Assembly (NCBI GenBank): GCA_039545315.1
Contig: BCIM01000010.1
Span: 733,640 to 797,639 of the forward strand
Reading direction: 5' to 3'
Source of the DNA: Kondoa malvinella
Taxonomy: Eukaryota > Basidiomycota > Agaricostilbomycetes > Agaricostilbales > Kondoaceae
Length of the DNA stretch: 64,000 nucleotides
A program made the position numbers and the translations under genes. Below are positions 19,648-30,721 of the stretch, one piece after another. Positions within the stretch are counted from its first letter, which is position 1. Each line of letters begins with the position of its first letter. The notes under the pieces are model-generated. The model saw only the letters and a program-made list of their open reading frames with translations, did no database searches and was not told the origin of the DNA.

Positions 19648-21005
19648 TCAGAGAGTGGGGAGAGAGAGATTGACATAGGCATGCAGCCTCCAAGTACGAG
19701 AAAGGTGTCCGTGCGCAAATTCGTTGTTCAATTGGCTTATTGAATCTTTCATATTGCGGGGAGAGAGAATCACGAGGTGAAAGCGATCAAGTGACTCATA
19801 CAATCTCGCCCTGAGTTGAGCCTGCAATCCAGTCGTATACACAAGCCAAGGTTTTCGAAGTCTCGAGAGAATGGCGTCTAATAATCGAAGAATCGCAATT
19901 GATAAAGGCGTTCTGCGCGCAGATAGTCTGAGGGCGAGTAAGCAAGGAGGGCAAGTGTGAAGATGCATGCTAACCTTGAGCGTGGCACGAGCCCTTGCAT
20001 CGTATTCGGTCGAATGAAGACCGACAGTTACGTGGTGGTCGAACTTGCAGTATGCTAGACTTCCGGCGAGTTCACTTCGTGCCAATACATATCCATGAAT
20101 GCCGATGAACGCTATCTAAGGACCCAAGTGTTGCAGCGAGTCCCAAGCCAAAGTGCTACCGGACAGGTCGATGGTGTTCAGGTGCTTAAAGTGAGCGAGA
20201 AAGCCGTGTTGAAACGGCCGTACCTCGTCAGTCCGAGCGGACTGAGCCCGCGTAGTCGTGGCGCGTCTTCGATGACGATGGTGGTGATCTCATCCCAGGA
20301 TATATATCTCTCGTTTAGGTGTACCAGCGAAAGCTTGGACAGCGGCGCAGCAAAGGATCGGATCAGAGCACGCAAAGAAGCAGCGTTGAATCGTATTTTG
20401 ACTAGAGTTAGATTTGCAACGCAAGGTAGTGATGCGGGTGTACTGTTGCTCAATCAGTCCAGGGCATTACATCTCAAGACTAGTACCAACAAAATTTTAG
20501 GCAGCGGTATCATGCTGAAGTTCCAAAGAGACACTGTGCCGCCACTCTCAAGACTGCTGACCAGGTCGTGAATGTGTTCCAATGCCACCGGAAGAAACTC
20601 GGCTGTCACTGTTTCGGGCTGATCACTGTCCAAGGTGAGATGACGCAAGTTGTGCAACCCGCGCGTGGCTTCTACAATGTTTTCATATCGGTTGGCCAAC
20701 AGTGGTACGTTGTCCAGCTCCCGAAGTCGAGAACAGAGGTTCAAGAGGAAAGGGACAGCCGCTAGATCTTGTGCTTCTTCAAGCTCCGCATTGTATGAGG
20801 AATCACTGGACAGACTCAACTTGAACAGCAGCCTCTTGACGTATTGAGCTCGCTGAACACTTTTCGTCAGGCAAGACAACAACAGTGGAGATATTTGTTG
20901 GTTCTCGGATGGTGACTGTGTCGAACAAGGGCGCTCATTGCATGGCTGAATAGAAGAGCCTCGATACCAGGCAGCAGTGATAGATCTCAGCGGTGTCGAT
21001 GACAT
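19648..21005 (-). CDS. leucine-rich (F-box/LRR-like) protein, uncharacterised
   Basis: Resembles the expanded basidiomycete proteins with degenerate leucine-rich repeats, but no F-box is clearly visible. N-terminal block: MSSTPLRSITAAWYRGSSIQ. LRR-like strands follow: SVQRAQYVKRLLFKLSLS, LNLCSRLRELDNVPLLANRY, RGLHNLRHLTLDSDQPETV. After an intron near 20454 come VANLTLVKIRFNAASLRALI, LSKLSLVHLNERYISWDEI and HFKHLNTIDLSGSTLAWDSL. Further exons carry LAGSLAYCKFDHHVTVGLHS and AILRLLDAILSRLRKPWLVY. The 3' end is uncertain; a different frame at 19463-19693 (APALRILDVSLGDVVSGLTQ) also looks LRR-like and may be a further exon. Confidence 0.5.
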
Positions 21006-21312
21006 CGAAATGTAGGAAGACTATGCGTCGAGCAGATGAGCCAGGAGCTTAGACTCGTGACGTTTGACCCACTGTTCTCCCATAGCTCGGGACTGAGCTT
21101 TCCAATGGTCATATCCCTGCCGCCCACGCGTAGATGACAGCCAGATCAATCGAAGAGGGTAGCTATCCGCTGAAAGTGTCGACTAGCTTGCTTTCGCCGA
21201 GCACCACTTGTCCGTTCGTACTTGCTGAGAAGGCAACGTCCAGATCTTGTTCAGGCCAGCGACCTGCTCCCTATTCGCGCTGCCTCCGTCTATTCTCGCC
21301 CAGAATCTCCAA

Positions 21313-22402
21313 ATGGCCAACTCGAAATTCTCCTAGTGCGCTGTCCTGCTCATATACAGTCAGCCTCCACTCATAGCCAAGCTAGTGTCCGCAACTTTGA
21401 GCTTTCCGATGCCTTGCTACCAAATACCTATCTCGTCGTCCGGCTAGATGGGAAAGGCTTTCATCGGTTCTCAGACAAGCACAAATTTCGCAAGCCGAAT
21501 GATCGCCGTGCTCTAGACCTCATGAATACTGCTGCTCGACTGGTGATGCAGAACTCGGAGTTTGGGAAATCCATCTTTCTCGCATTTGGTGAATCGGACG
21601 AGTACAGCTTTTGCTTTGACAAGCGCTGTAGCGTGTTCAACAGAAGGGAAGGGTGGGCCGCTCTCTTTCTATGTAATGTACTCCGCAATTTTGACGCATT
21701 CTCGGACCAATAGCAAAATCCTCTCGACCACTGTTTCTCTGTTCACTTCTTTCTACGTTCGCAATTGGCCTGTTTTCTTTCCTGACGATCCGTTGGATCC
21801 CGAGGATGATAGTCCTAGCTTTGACGGGAGGTGAGCGCGGTGTTGTGTGCTCTGCGTGAGTTGACAAACGTTCAGAGTCGTCGTCTATCCTACCTGGAAC
21901 GAAGTAGTCGACTACTTCAAATGGAGACAAGTAGACAGTGAGTCTTTGTTAGCTGTTCTTGCCTGGCTGATGACGATTCAGCTCACATTAACAATCTGTA
22001 CAATACTTGCTTCTGGGCTCTGGTCCAGCAGGGCAACATGTCTACATCCGAGGCTCATGCAGAGCTGAAGGTACACCGCTCCCTCTGGCCTAGACGCGAG
22101 ACTGAAGGGTATTATCAGGGCACAGTCTCAGCTCAGAAGAACGAGATTCTCTTCTCTCGCTTCCAGATCAACTATAACAAGATAGACGAGCTCGAAAGAA
22201 GAGGCAGCATATACAGAAGACAAGTGATGGACAAGCCTGAAGAACCTAGCCAAGTAAGCTACATTTTGCCTGACACCACAAAAGCTAATCTTTATGGCAG
22301 AAGAAGAAGCCTAAATCCCCGCCAACAACAGTCGTCCTACTGCACGAAGACATGCTCAAAGATCCCTTCTGGTCCTCTTCGCACTTTGACGCTTATCGAT
22401 AA
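21313..22402 (+). CDS. THG1: tRNA(His) guanylyltransferase
   Basis: Adds the essential 5' guanosine (G-1) to tRNA-His by 3'-5' polymerisation. Start ATG at 21313. MANSKFSYVRNFELSDALLP is restored by removing a 51-nt intron whose acceptor is caagctag. Next comes LVVRLDGKGFHRFSDKHKF (first metal-binding Asp, family HFSxxHxFxKPND-like block), then KSIFLAFGESDEYSFCF (second carboxylate pair). Later exons include VVDYFKWRQ, HINNLYNTCFWALVQQG, EKNEILFSRFQINYNKI-type sequence and LLHEDMLKDPFWSS. The frame ends FDAYR-stop at 22400-22402. The GRC3 stop codon on the opposite strand begins five bases farther on, so the two 3' UTRs must overlap. Confidence 0.93.
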
Positions 22403-22407
22403 ACACC

Positions 22408-25035
22408 TCAAGCCAAAGCCTTTCTTTGCAAATTCCGCCTAGCTCTTCGTTTGGCCGCACCAGCTCCTTCGCCTATATCCAGCGTGAGGTATGGCACACG
22501 TTCCCACTCTACACCGCATACTCTATCTGCTTCTCGGCCAGACGCTACCTGTTGCTGATCAAGCATGGCTACGACCGGCAATTCGATTTCCGCTTTGACG
22601 AGAATGACGGGCTTCTTTAGTTGGTGAATAGGTATAGGTGTAAGTATATGAAGTGACGTGGTGGATGGATCTATAGAGCGGATAAGGGCGAAACCGAGAC
22701 AGGTCGTTTCAGCTGATGATGGTATCGGTGCATGAGGGTCATAAGGAAAGCCAGGTAGTCGAGGATGAGCTTCTTCTTCAGCAGTGAAGACGAGTACGGC
22801 TACCAGAGATGCATTGAGAGCGTATAAAGCATGTTCGTAAGCGACCTCTTCAGGGAAGATGTGCACACTCTGCAAAGCTGGCGATGTCCAGTCAAGAGCG
22901 AGCGGTGTTTGACTGACTAGAGGTTTATCGAAAGAGAACGCCTTTTTTAAGGCATTCGAATACATATAGCTGAGAAGCATTAGCACTCGTGCATCAGCTG
23001 CTGTGATCTTGCTTGTGCTGAGCGAGTCAGAGATCGGTTCGAGCTGATGGACTCTTGGTCCAGTGCCATCTTCAGAATCTGTGTAGCCCACTGGGACATC
23101 TCCAAGCTGAAGGACGATAGAGGGTCGAGCGATATAGGAGATTTGCTGCAGGAGATCTGCCCCTAGTCCTTTCGACCAGCCAGACGTGTTGACGATGAGC
23201 GGAACCAGATCTGATCTTCGTCCATCATCTACCATCTCCTCTTCAGGTCGCATGATATGCTGCTCGTAATACTGGTAAAGGTCGTGAATGGCAGCAGCGT
23301 ATCGCTGAGGGTCAATAGCTGGCGTTGTCGAGCCGATATAGTGTGCTCGGATTGGCGTACGGGGATGCGAAAACGCAGGACCAATGACAGGCTGATCGAG
23401 AAGATGCAGAGAGACCATGCCGCTAGGAGTGAATTCGCTTTGACCGAGATCACAATCGAGCCAAGCGACGCGCCGATGCCTGAGAGAATAGTGAGCTGAC
23501 GGTTTTTATGTGTTCGGATGACATACGTAGACAGAAGCCGGTTTACGACCATCTTCGCTAAAGAACTCTTGCCCGCCCTCTTCTGCCCACCAACCAGACA
23601 AACCAGCCTCTCACTCTTCTCGTCCGCCAATGCACACAAGACCGCTTCCTTCTCTGCGTCTATGGCTAACCTCTTCATGCCTCTTGGTCCGTAATCAAGT
23701 AATTGCTCGTCTGACACTATCTGAAAGCCGGCACCGTTCCGTGTTTCATCTTCTGTAGCTGCTGGGAATATTTGACCGCTTCGACCGAGCATGCCTGATA
23801 TCCGAGCTAGAGGTGAGAGGTCATGTAAGCCAGTTTTGAGTGGCTGTAAGAGTACAACTGCGGCCGATGAAGGTATAGAGGTATTGGCAAGGTCAACGTT
23901 GACCAGGTCGAAGCTGAGATTGATCTGTTTGCCATTTGGATGCACGGAAATAACGGGTAAAGCATGGGTCGAAGGTGCCATGACCCCGAGCGGATCAGAA
24001 GAAGGATCTAGCACAGCACCGGCGACACTGATGGAGCCAGACAGTACGCGAACAATGCAAGAGCCGGCAAGAGTTATAGACTGGATTAGATACATCAACC
24101 AGATCAAGGTCATGCTGACGAAGACGTACTTCCGTTGCCTCGAGACCTATCAAAAGTGACACATCCTGTGTAACTGCGCCTGTCGGTATTCGCAATACGT
24201 TCCTCCCTAATTCTGCTGTGAATGTCGTTTTCGGTGGTTGGAGGCTGACTTCCGGTTCAAGTGTTTCGGCTTGCATGTCATCCATAGTTTGGTCGAATGA
24301 TTGATCTGGAACAGTATCTGATACAATAGGCGGAGCATCAGCTGCTGGAGGTTGGGTGGTCTCTTCCTCTTCTTGTTGGATCAGAGGTAAGTCGCTGTCG
24401 GGTTCGGCAACTACATCTTCGACCGCTTGTACATCCTCCCCGCTATTTGGAGGTAGCTGATTGGATACAGCCGGTGCAGAAGATCCTTCCGATTCAGACG
24501 TGCTAGCTTGCTGTCTAACGTGAAGCACAGCATCAACCTCTTCGATAGACTCGTTTGTCTTTCTTCTCTTGCTGGATCTTCTATTCTCGACAGGAGCAGC
24601 AAAGTAACGGTCGTTTGCCTTTTGTTTTGGAACTTTTGGCTCTTTTGCTGAAGGGGAAGTTCGCTCACTTCGCTCTGCATAGGGACGAACGCGCAGACTA
24701 TCGTTCGAAGCAGGAGAAGGAGACAGCTGAGGAGATTTCGGTGATGCAATAGGTGAGACAGGCTCATGCGGCTTGTTGACAATTAAAGCAGATTCTGCAA
24801 CTTCGTGCTTTTCCGTTTGTTGCTGCTTTTGTTTGCGCAATTGTAAAGCAGAAAGCTCTGTCTTGGCAGCAGGAGCAGACACAGGCTTTGTACTTCGCAC
24901 ATGCAAGACAGATTTGCTGACTTCTGGCACTGCAACGTAAAAACCTGGCGACGAGGGTATTTCGGCTGGAGGCTCCTCGCGAGCAGCGGATATACGAGCA
25001 GAGCGTTTGCGCTTCTGCGGCGTCGTCTTGGACAT
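22408..25035 (-). CDS. GRC3: polynucleotide 5'-hydroxyl-kinase Grc3/NOL9
   Basis: Nucleolar kinase that phosphorylates the 5'-OH left by Las1 cleavage in ITS2, enabling Rat1 trimming of pre-rRNA. Start chosen at 25035 (MSKTTPQKRKRSARISAARE), giving a basic, low-complexity N-terminal region of about 270 residues. The second part contains VDLANTSIPSSAAVVLLQPL and the Walker A loop VGGQKRAGKSSLAK (about 23560-23600). Walker B-type WLDCDLGQSEFTPSGMVSLH follows after a short intron (about 23475-23530). The lid/substrate region includes IVNTSGWSKGLGADLLQQIS, as in NOL9. Ends RRNLQRKALA-stop at 22408. An intron at about 24115-24140 joins the two long coding blocks. Confidence 0.9.
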
Positions 25036-25123
25036 GCCGCTTAGCTGTGGTATGCCTAAAATTTGGGTATATTGCGTCGCTGTCGAGAACAAGCTGAGCG
25101 AAGTTATGGAACAGCAGAACATC

Positions 25124-25900
25124 TCAATTCGAGCAAGTGAAAGAGGCTACAGTACAAGACACATGCATGACTCCCTGTACAGCAGATACAAAGTCGACAC
25201 AACCAATTTCCAAGACCGAGACCACAACATTATGACGCGCACCATACTGGACTTTTGAAGACGAAGGAGAAGGCAGACGTGAAGGCGGCGCTTTTGGATA
25301 TAGATAATTGAGAAGCCGGACAGAGGTGACGCTTGCAGTCGGGATGAAGGTGATGATTGAGAGACTTCGAGCAGCAAGCAGACATCGAAGAAGAGCGTCC
25401 TCCTCTCGAAATCCGCCTTGCTCTAGGTCCAGAGAATTCTTTAGCTTGAACGACTGAAAGGCATTGAGGGCCGGAAGACTTTGGAGAGGACTCATCCCAG
25501 CCTGTGATTCTACGTCAGCGAACGAAGTGCCAGGCCAAGCAAGGCAACTCACAGATGACCAATTATAAGATGCGTACAATGGAGAAACTGGTGAGGCGAC
25601 CTATCAAGGAAGGCTAAAGAACGAAAGATCAGCCAGAGTCCTGCAGCATAAGAGCGAAAAGACTCACCTCACCGCCCTTCGCGTATGCATGAGCGCATGT
25701 CACGATCAATGAACGAGACTGCGCTAGACGTCTTCCCGAGGGTATAGGACAGCTCGTCGATCTTTCCTTTTTCGCAATGCGAAGGAGCGCTTGGAGGGCT
25801 TTGATTAACCAAGCGACCCTTTTTTGAGTTGTTGATGGTTGATGTGTTGAGATGGCTGCGACCTTGATGGGATGAGAAGCCGCGCCAAGATGGTAGAAGC
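25124..25900 (-). CDS. hypothetical protein, unknown family
   Basis: Not identified. Joined exons read VAWLIKALQALLRIAKKERS, SRSLIVTCAHAYAKGGE, VASPVSPLYASYNWSS, then LPALNAFQSFKLKNSLDLEQ, EEDALLRCLLAARSLSIITF and SVTSVRLLNYLYPKAPPS, with introns at about 25611-25675 and 25501-25552. Composition and intron signals look coding. The true start is not resolved: an open frame continues upstream to about 25960 without an ATG. The C-terminus (stop at 25124) may be altered by a further intron. It lies immediately downstream of the GRC3 start, about 90 bp away, on the same strand. Confidence 0.5.
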
Positions 25901-26091
25901 TTGAGTGAGTGTGCTCAAGCAGGAGGATGGCAGCCGAAGTCGGTGAAGGACCAAGCCTTAGACTCGATGTCGGCCAGCGACAGTAGGCTTGACAGGCAAT
26001 GAAGGGGGCATAGTAGAGTCGGGCGGATCGTGTGTACAGGATAAGAACAGAGGCTTTTGTATATACAGATGAAGCGTTGGTCTAGGCGAAG

Positions 26092-27254
26092 ATAGCAGGC
26101 TTTGCGAGGTCGGCAAGGTTCAGAAGGCGCGCTCGAGGTCGTAGTGCCGGGAGCCACACAACGACAACGTCGAGGACGTTGGCGAGATCAAGGTGTGTAG
26201 GTACTATGAAGGTTACTATGAAGGTGACTGATTCGCGAAGAAGAGCGTAGACGGGACGAAGACTGCGCCTGAATGCGGAGAAAGGTGCCTTGAAAGCGAA
26301 GATGAGTGGTTTGCGGATGATCTTCCAGCTGGCAATGATGATCAGGCATTTGACTGCAAAGGCAATTAGTCATGGTCTAGAAGCTGCGAGGTTGAAACTT
26401 ACATAGAGCAGCAACGAGCCATTCTCCATCATTGACAAGCTTTGCTTTCGCGTCATGCAGACGAGCTTGGGTCCGTTCCAAAAGTAACTCTGCAACAACA
26501 GCCCGCTCCTTCGCTTCAAGCAGGCTTAGCTTAAGCAGCGCCAACTTTGATCTTTTGCTACCAAAGCGAAGCATGCTGTTGATCTTTGGGCGAATTGAGG
26601 CCACGCTATCCATGTATTGACCAGCACGAGCGCGAAGAGCGGAAGCATAGGTCGCTTGACGGTTTTCTGGCTGTTTTCCTGCTGCGATGGCTGCAAGAGC
26701 TTTATTGTCGACCAGAGCCCTCGAACGAGCAATGTACTTGAGTCCTGTCGGATGAGTAAGCATGCGTAGGCGAGAAGTACTAGATGATACATACCTTCGA
26801 AAACAGCAACAATGGCGCATACTCCTTTGATTTCCTTTCCAAAGCATTTCCCAACACCAATGACGCCGTTGAAATCTTTAAAGAAGGCAAAGTAGGGTGA
26901 AGTGATGGCGGAAGATGGTTTACAGATGGACTGGACTGTTTTGAGTTGTTCGCGGGCGTTCTCGAGTTCGAGTTGTGTGACAGATAGTTCTTGTTTGACC
27001 TTTGCCAAGTCTTGCTGAAGCTGAACCGAGTTGAGCTTGGTAGCCCTTGCGTCTTCCTTAATAGATCGAGCAGTCAAGGCGTCCCTCACTTGGCCGGCAA
27101 AGGTGTTGAAGGAGTTTGAAAGGGACCAGATGGGTTGAAGTGGAGCATCCATCCAAGTATCTGACTGAAGTGCTTTGTCGACGAAGGTGTGCTGATGAGA
27201 GCAGAGCACGCTAGTGATGCAGAGAAAGAGGATAGCGAGGTATTTGAGCAACAT
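26092..27254 (-). CDS. predicted secretory-pathway protein: signal peptide, coiled coil, C-terminal membrane region
   Basis: Function unknown. Start at 27254 gives MLLKYLAILFLCITSVLCSH, a clear signal peptide. It is followed by a mature region with LNSVQLQQDLAKVKQELSVT and LELENAREQLKTVQ (coiled coil). FFKDFNGVIGVGKCFGKEIK and VCAIVAVFEGLKYIARSRAL follow across a 50-nt intron (about 26747-26797). A second helical region contains SKLALLKLSLLEAKERAVVA. After another intron near 26355-26405 comes KCLIIIASWKIIRKPLIFAF and a basic C-terminus ending LAKPAIFA-stop at 26092. The protein is about 340 residues, probably endomembrane or extracellular, with at least one membrane-inserted C-terminal segment. 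Confidence 0.62.
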
Positions 27255-27533
27255 TGTGTGTATGTTGTATGTGGTTGCTACGCTATTGAAGCCGAGCAGG
27301 AGATACACTGGAGCAGGTCGAGGTGCAGGAAGAAGAAGCAAAGAAGGTAAGGTAGACCTTTTATAGCGTGCCCGAAGGGAAGGATTACAAGGGTGACCAG
27401 TCGCGTCCTTTTTGAAATTGGCCTGTCTTGGCTCTGCGAATAGGAGTAGGAGATTGACGTATCACAAGCGCGTATGAGCGTATATGTTCAATACTTGATT
27501 GAGTATCAATCAGAAGAGCGGACGTCGGAAGAT

Positions 27534-27995
27534 CTAACAATCGTAGCGCACGAAACAGCTTTCTCGCGTTCTTATGACTGCAAGTCTGACTAGGCGCGTG
27601 GAGAGACCAACTTCCGTATCATAAGGCTCAGCAGCAAGGGATTTGAGCAGGTCGGGCAAGGATTCGACCTGTCTGAGGCATCCTTTCATGCGAATTCGAT
27701 TACTTCGCAGAGCACAGCAGATAGTCCAGTCCGGCTCGATCAGGTCGCTTATTTTCTGTTGCACAAGTCAAGGTATTGGAAACGCGGTGTTTCAGTCCGA
27801 GGCTGTCGGATGTCGACAGACCTGGACAGACATGACATTGAACGCCAAAGCTTGATGTCGCACCGGCAATGAAGTATTCTGCTGATCAGCGGCCTTGCAT
27901 TCTCGCAGAGGCTGACTGTTTAGCCAAGCCTTAAAGTCAGGAATGACAAAACTGATGACGCTGTTGCTTTCCAAGGGTTGATCCCGCTCAATCAT
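27534..27995 (-). CDS. small hypothetical protein
   Basis: Two exons join in frame: MIERDQPLESNSVISFVIPD, QALAFNVMSVQ, a 73-nt intron, then KISDLIEPDWTICCALRSNR and QVESLPDLLKSLAAEPYDTE, ending CFVRYDC-stop. Composition is coding-like; no family recognised. The bases just upstream of the ATG (ctttgttag) form a good 3' splice site, so the real start may be in an upstream exon. That would conflict with the divergent plus-strand gene whose ATG is 10 bp away. Confidence 0.4.
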
Positions 27996-28005
27996 CTAAC
28001 AAAGA

Positions 28006-28489
28006 TGAACGCTGCCACTGGTGTTACAACAGCTGAAAACCGTGTGCACAATGCCTTTGCCATTAGCCGTCTGCTGAAATCGCCTTTGCAGCCAATTCCG
28101 TCAGTCGAGGAGTTGAAGGTCTCGAGACTGCAGATGTGGAAGAAAGGTCACTTACATAGTACCACACCGTGTCTCGATACTAACAAGTGAGCAGACAGCG
28201 TGTCCACAAGATAGCTACGGAAAGCGATAACTCTAGTCAGTGATCTTGCCATCCACCAAGAACTATACTAACAAGCATCAGCAAATGACACGTCACGCTC
28301 CGGCAACGATGCCAAGAACGTCTCACATGCTACTGACCCTTCAAAGAGCAAAGTCCCAGAATCAATCCAGAAGAAAGTACCAGAAAGCCTGGAGGGTAAA
28401 TTGCCCGATTCTATCCACGTCAGTACTACTTCATGGAGGGGTTAAAGGCATGCTGACGGGCTGTACAGCCTACCGCTGATCAGAAGTGA
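28006..28489 (+). CDS. small hydrophilic hypothetical protein
   Basis: Candidate start ATG at 28006 gives MNAATG, then a 44-nt intron (about 28024-28067) and PSAEIAFAANSVSRGVEGLE. A later exon at about 28283-28408 encodes NDTSRSGNDAKNVSHATDPS and SKVPESIQKKVPESLEGKLP. A last intron (about 28410-28468) leads to PTADQK-stop at 28487. The repeated xVPESxExxLPDS pattern is like short hydrophilic proteins seen in many fungi that have no known function. The middle exon between 28155 and 28280 is not resolved. Confidence 0.45.
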
Positions 28490-28988
28490 GGATAGTTGCG
28501 AGGATAGAGAGTGCAGCAGGAAGGAATGAAGCGTGAATAAAGTACAATCCGAGTAGTACGAGCAGCAAGAGTAGCACAGCGGAGCGCTGATGATATAGCG
28601 ATGAGAGAAGCTAATGTACCTGGTTGCTCGTTTGCATTTTGACTCGACTCGACTTGACGTGCGTCGACCAGTTACGCTTGTATACGCATCGCTGAAAGCT
28701 ATTCAAGAAGCTGGTCCCTGGCTCCCTCCAATCTCGGGCTCGGTGATCTCTCGCCCAAGGAGCTTGAAGGGATCTGCCAATGAATATCGCGGACCGATAT
28801 TGAGCATTGCGCTGCTCATCTTCAGCCCGATCAGCCCTCGTAATAGGACCGCAAGCGAAGACGAACATAAGTAGAGCTAGCTGTGCATGTCAACCATATC
28901 CTCATCTTGTCGTTGATCAGCAGCAAGGACTCAAGCAATCGAGCGAAGACTTGTTGCTTGACTGGGTCGCCTCTCGTACATCAATACA
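28490..28988 (+). other. gene-poor stretch
   Basis: No convincing exon on either strand. Opposed short frames at 28611-28874 overlap each other and show no family signature. The stretch probably holds the 3' UTR of the preceding gene and the promoter of the next. Confidence 0.4.
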
Positions 28989-30426
28989 ATGACTTGGAGC
29001 TCAACAACGTTATATGCTGCGCTGCTCGTCGACGTGTTCTTCTGCGTCTATCAAGGCGCTGTCCGATGATCGCCAATTCACCTTTGTGTATGACCGACTG
29101 TTTGATCCTCTAGCTTGCTTATTACTGCCTTCTCTGTCTATGCACACCTACCGTATGTCAAGCAGAGCTTTCGCACCCCTTGTCGTGGGCCAATGATCGC
29201 ACGGCGACTTTTTGCGCCTCACCTTATTGAACTGCACGCGCTTCCATTCCCTTGGTCTCCTTACTTCATGGACCAGCACTCCAGCACAGCGCGGGATGGA
29301 CTTATGCTCCCGCGCCTACGTGTCTTCCAAGCCTTTGCGGGGTTCAATCTCTACTAAATACATGCGCCAGTCCCGCTCACATTCAGCCAGAATGAATATG
29401 TCACAACATACGCCTATGCACTGTTGGCCTTTACAGAAGGCTTGCGGCTACACATGTCATATTTTATCGCTTCGTCGAGCGGCAACTTTCTTTGTCCGAG
29501 CCAAAGCATATCGCACAGTAGGCGCATGTTCTTGCTACGAGGGAGCCTTGTCAACCTAGCTGTATTTCAGCGACCAACGGACTGTTGATCTACTGGATGG
29601 ATGCTTACTCAACTCGGTCAAAAATGCAATCTACAGTTCTAATCAAAGTAGATCTTTCTTCTTTCCCCTTGCTGCCTCGCGAGCTGGACTCTCTACACTT
29701 TATCGATTGTGCTCAGCTGGTTGGACTCATCATGGTCACTTCTGTCGATCTCATACTTCTCAGTTCTGTATTCGCGGGCGAGCTGGACACGCTGTCGACG
29801 TGCGAGTACAAGCAGGCAAGCGAGACTTTGTCTCTACAGGGGGAGCTAGCTCTTCATAGACTGTTGGGCGAGATGAACGCTTTCCTGGATATCTTGGATG
29901 CAGAGGACATCTCCGAAAAGAATACCAGAGACGTTGCTACTCAAAGTGTGTACTGTGATTTGGTGCTCAATCTGTGCTTATCCTTTATAGCTGAAGATGC
30001 GCTGGATCGCAATATCACTCCGAGATCACCTCGCCGGTCAAAGTCACTAGAACGTGTCTCTGCAGTGGTGGAAGTCAAGCTGGAAGATCCCCTTGATCAG
30101 CTACTGGCGCTTCTAGATAGCGAAAGCGAGTCAGAAATGCCGCTGTTAGCGATGGCGGAGTGCGCTGCAGGTGAGTTCATGATCACAACTTTCTCACTTT
30201 TGCTAATTTTGCATCAGTCTCTACATCAGGCAAGACATCCTCAATCGTGTCTGATCAGTCTGCTCGAACAATACCTATACGGGTCAAGAGGGAAATCTTT
30301 CTGGTCGAATCGCGCAATGCTTTCACAGAAGCTAAAGTGCAGCCAGTCAAGCACGAGGCGGACCAACCATCAGCATGGCAGAACGCTTCCAGTGAGATGC
30401 AAACAAGGCGGCGAGTGAGTCGATAG
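28989..30426 (+). CDS. putative membrane protein, lineage-specific, possibly extending to 30783
   Basis: Start ATG at 28989 gives MTWSSTTLYAALLVDVFFCV (hydrophobic N-terminus). Later exons read LTFSQNEYVTTYAYALLAFT, EGLRLHMSYFIASSSGNFLC, TTNGLLIYWMDAYSTRSKMQ and LVGLIMVTSVDLILLSSVFA (TM), then a long acidic soluble part (about 29790-30170) with LHRLLGEMNAFLDILDAEDI. A following exon has TIPIRVKREIFLVESRN and stops at 30424. However, a strong donor (CGA|GTGAGT, 30412-30417) precedes that stop. Splicing to about 30473 would continue into FEGFDVISALRSVENTTASK and onward to a stop at 30781, overlapping the minus-strand neighbour. Function unknown. Confidence 0.5.
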
Positions 30427-30501
30427 AGTGGATTGAACCCAACAGTGAGTTTTTTCGCATTCTGAGTGATTAAGCTAATTTTTGAAGGCTTTGACGTCAT
30501 C

Positions 30502-30560
30502 TCCGCCTTGCGCTCTGTAGAGAATACAACAGCAAGCAAGGGCAGTAGCGGCTATAGCAC
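30502..30560 (+). repeat. 59-bp coding-like duplicated module, copy A
   Basis: Identical at 54 of 59 bases to copy B (31748-31806), with unrelated flanks. In one shared frame it reads SALRSVENTTASKGSSGYST. Three of the five differences inside the module are synonymous third-position changes, which suggests selection on the peptide in this frame. Confidence 0.8.
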
Positions 30561-30721
30561 CCCAGACCCCAAGAAGGAAGAAAGCGACAACATCGCGCGT
30601 AATATAGAGATCAAGAAGGACCAAGTCAAGACTAAGAGAGACCGACGGAAGGGGAAAACATTGAGCGCTGATGCATCAAAACAAGCTATATTACTGCATC
30701 ATCATGGTGTACTTCAAGTCG

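Noticed and set aside
28989..29800. TMEM17-like ciliary membrane protein
   Set aside because: The order of a SYF...GN segment followed by a hydrophobic segment is vaguely similar, but the diagnostic residues are absent and a cilium is not expected.
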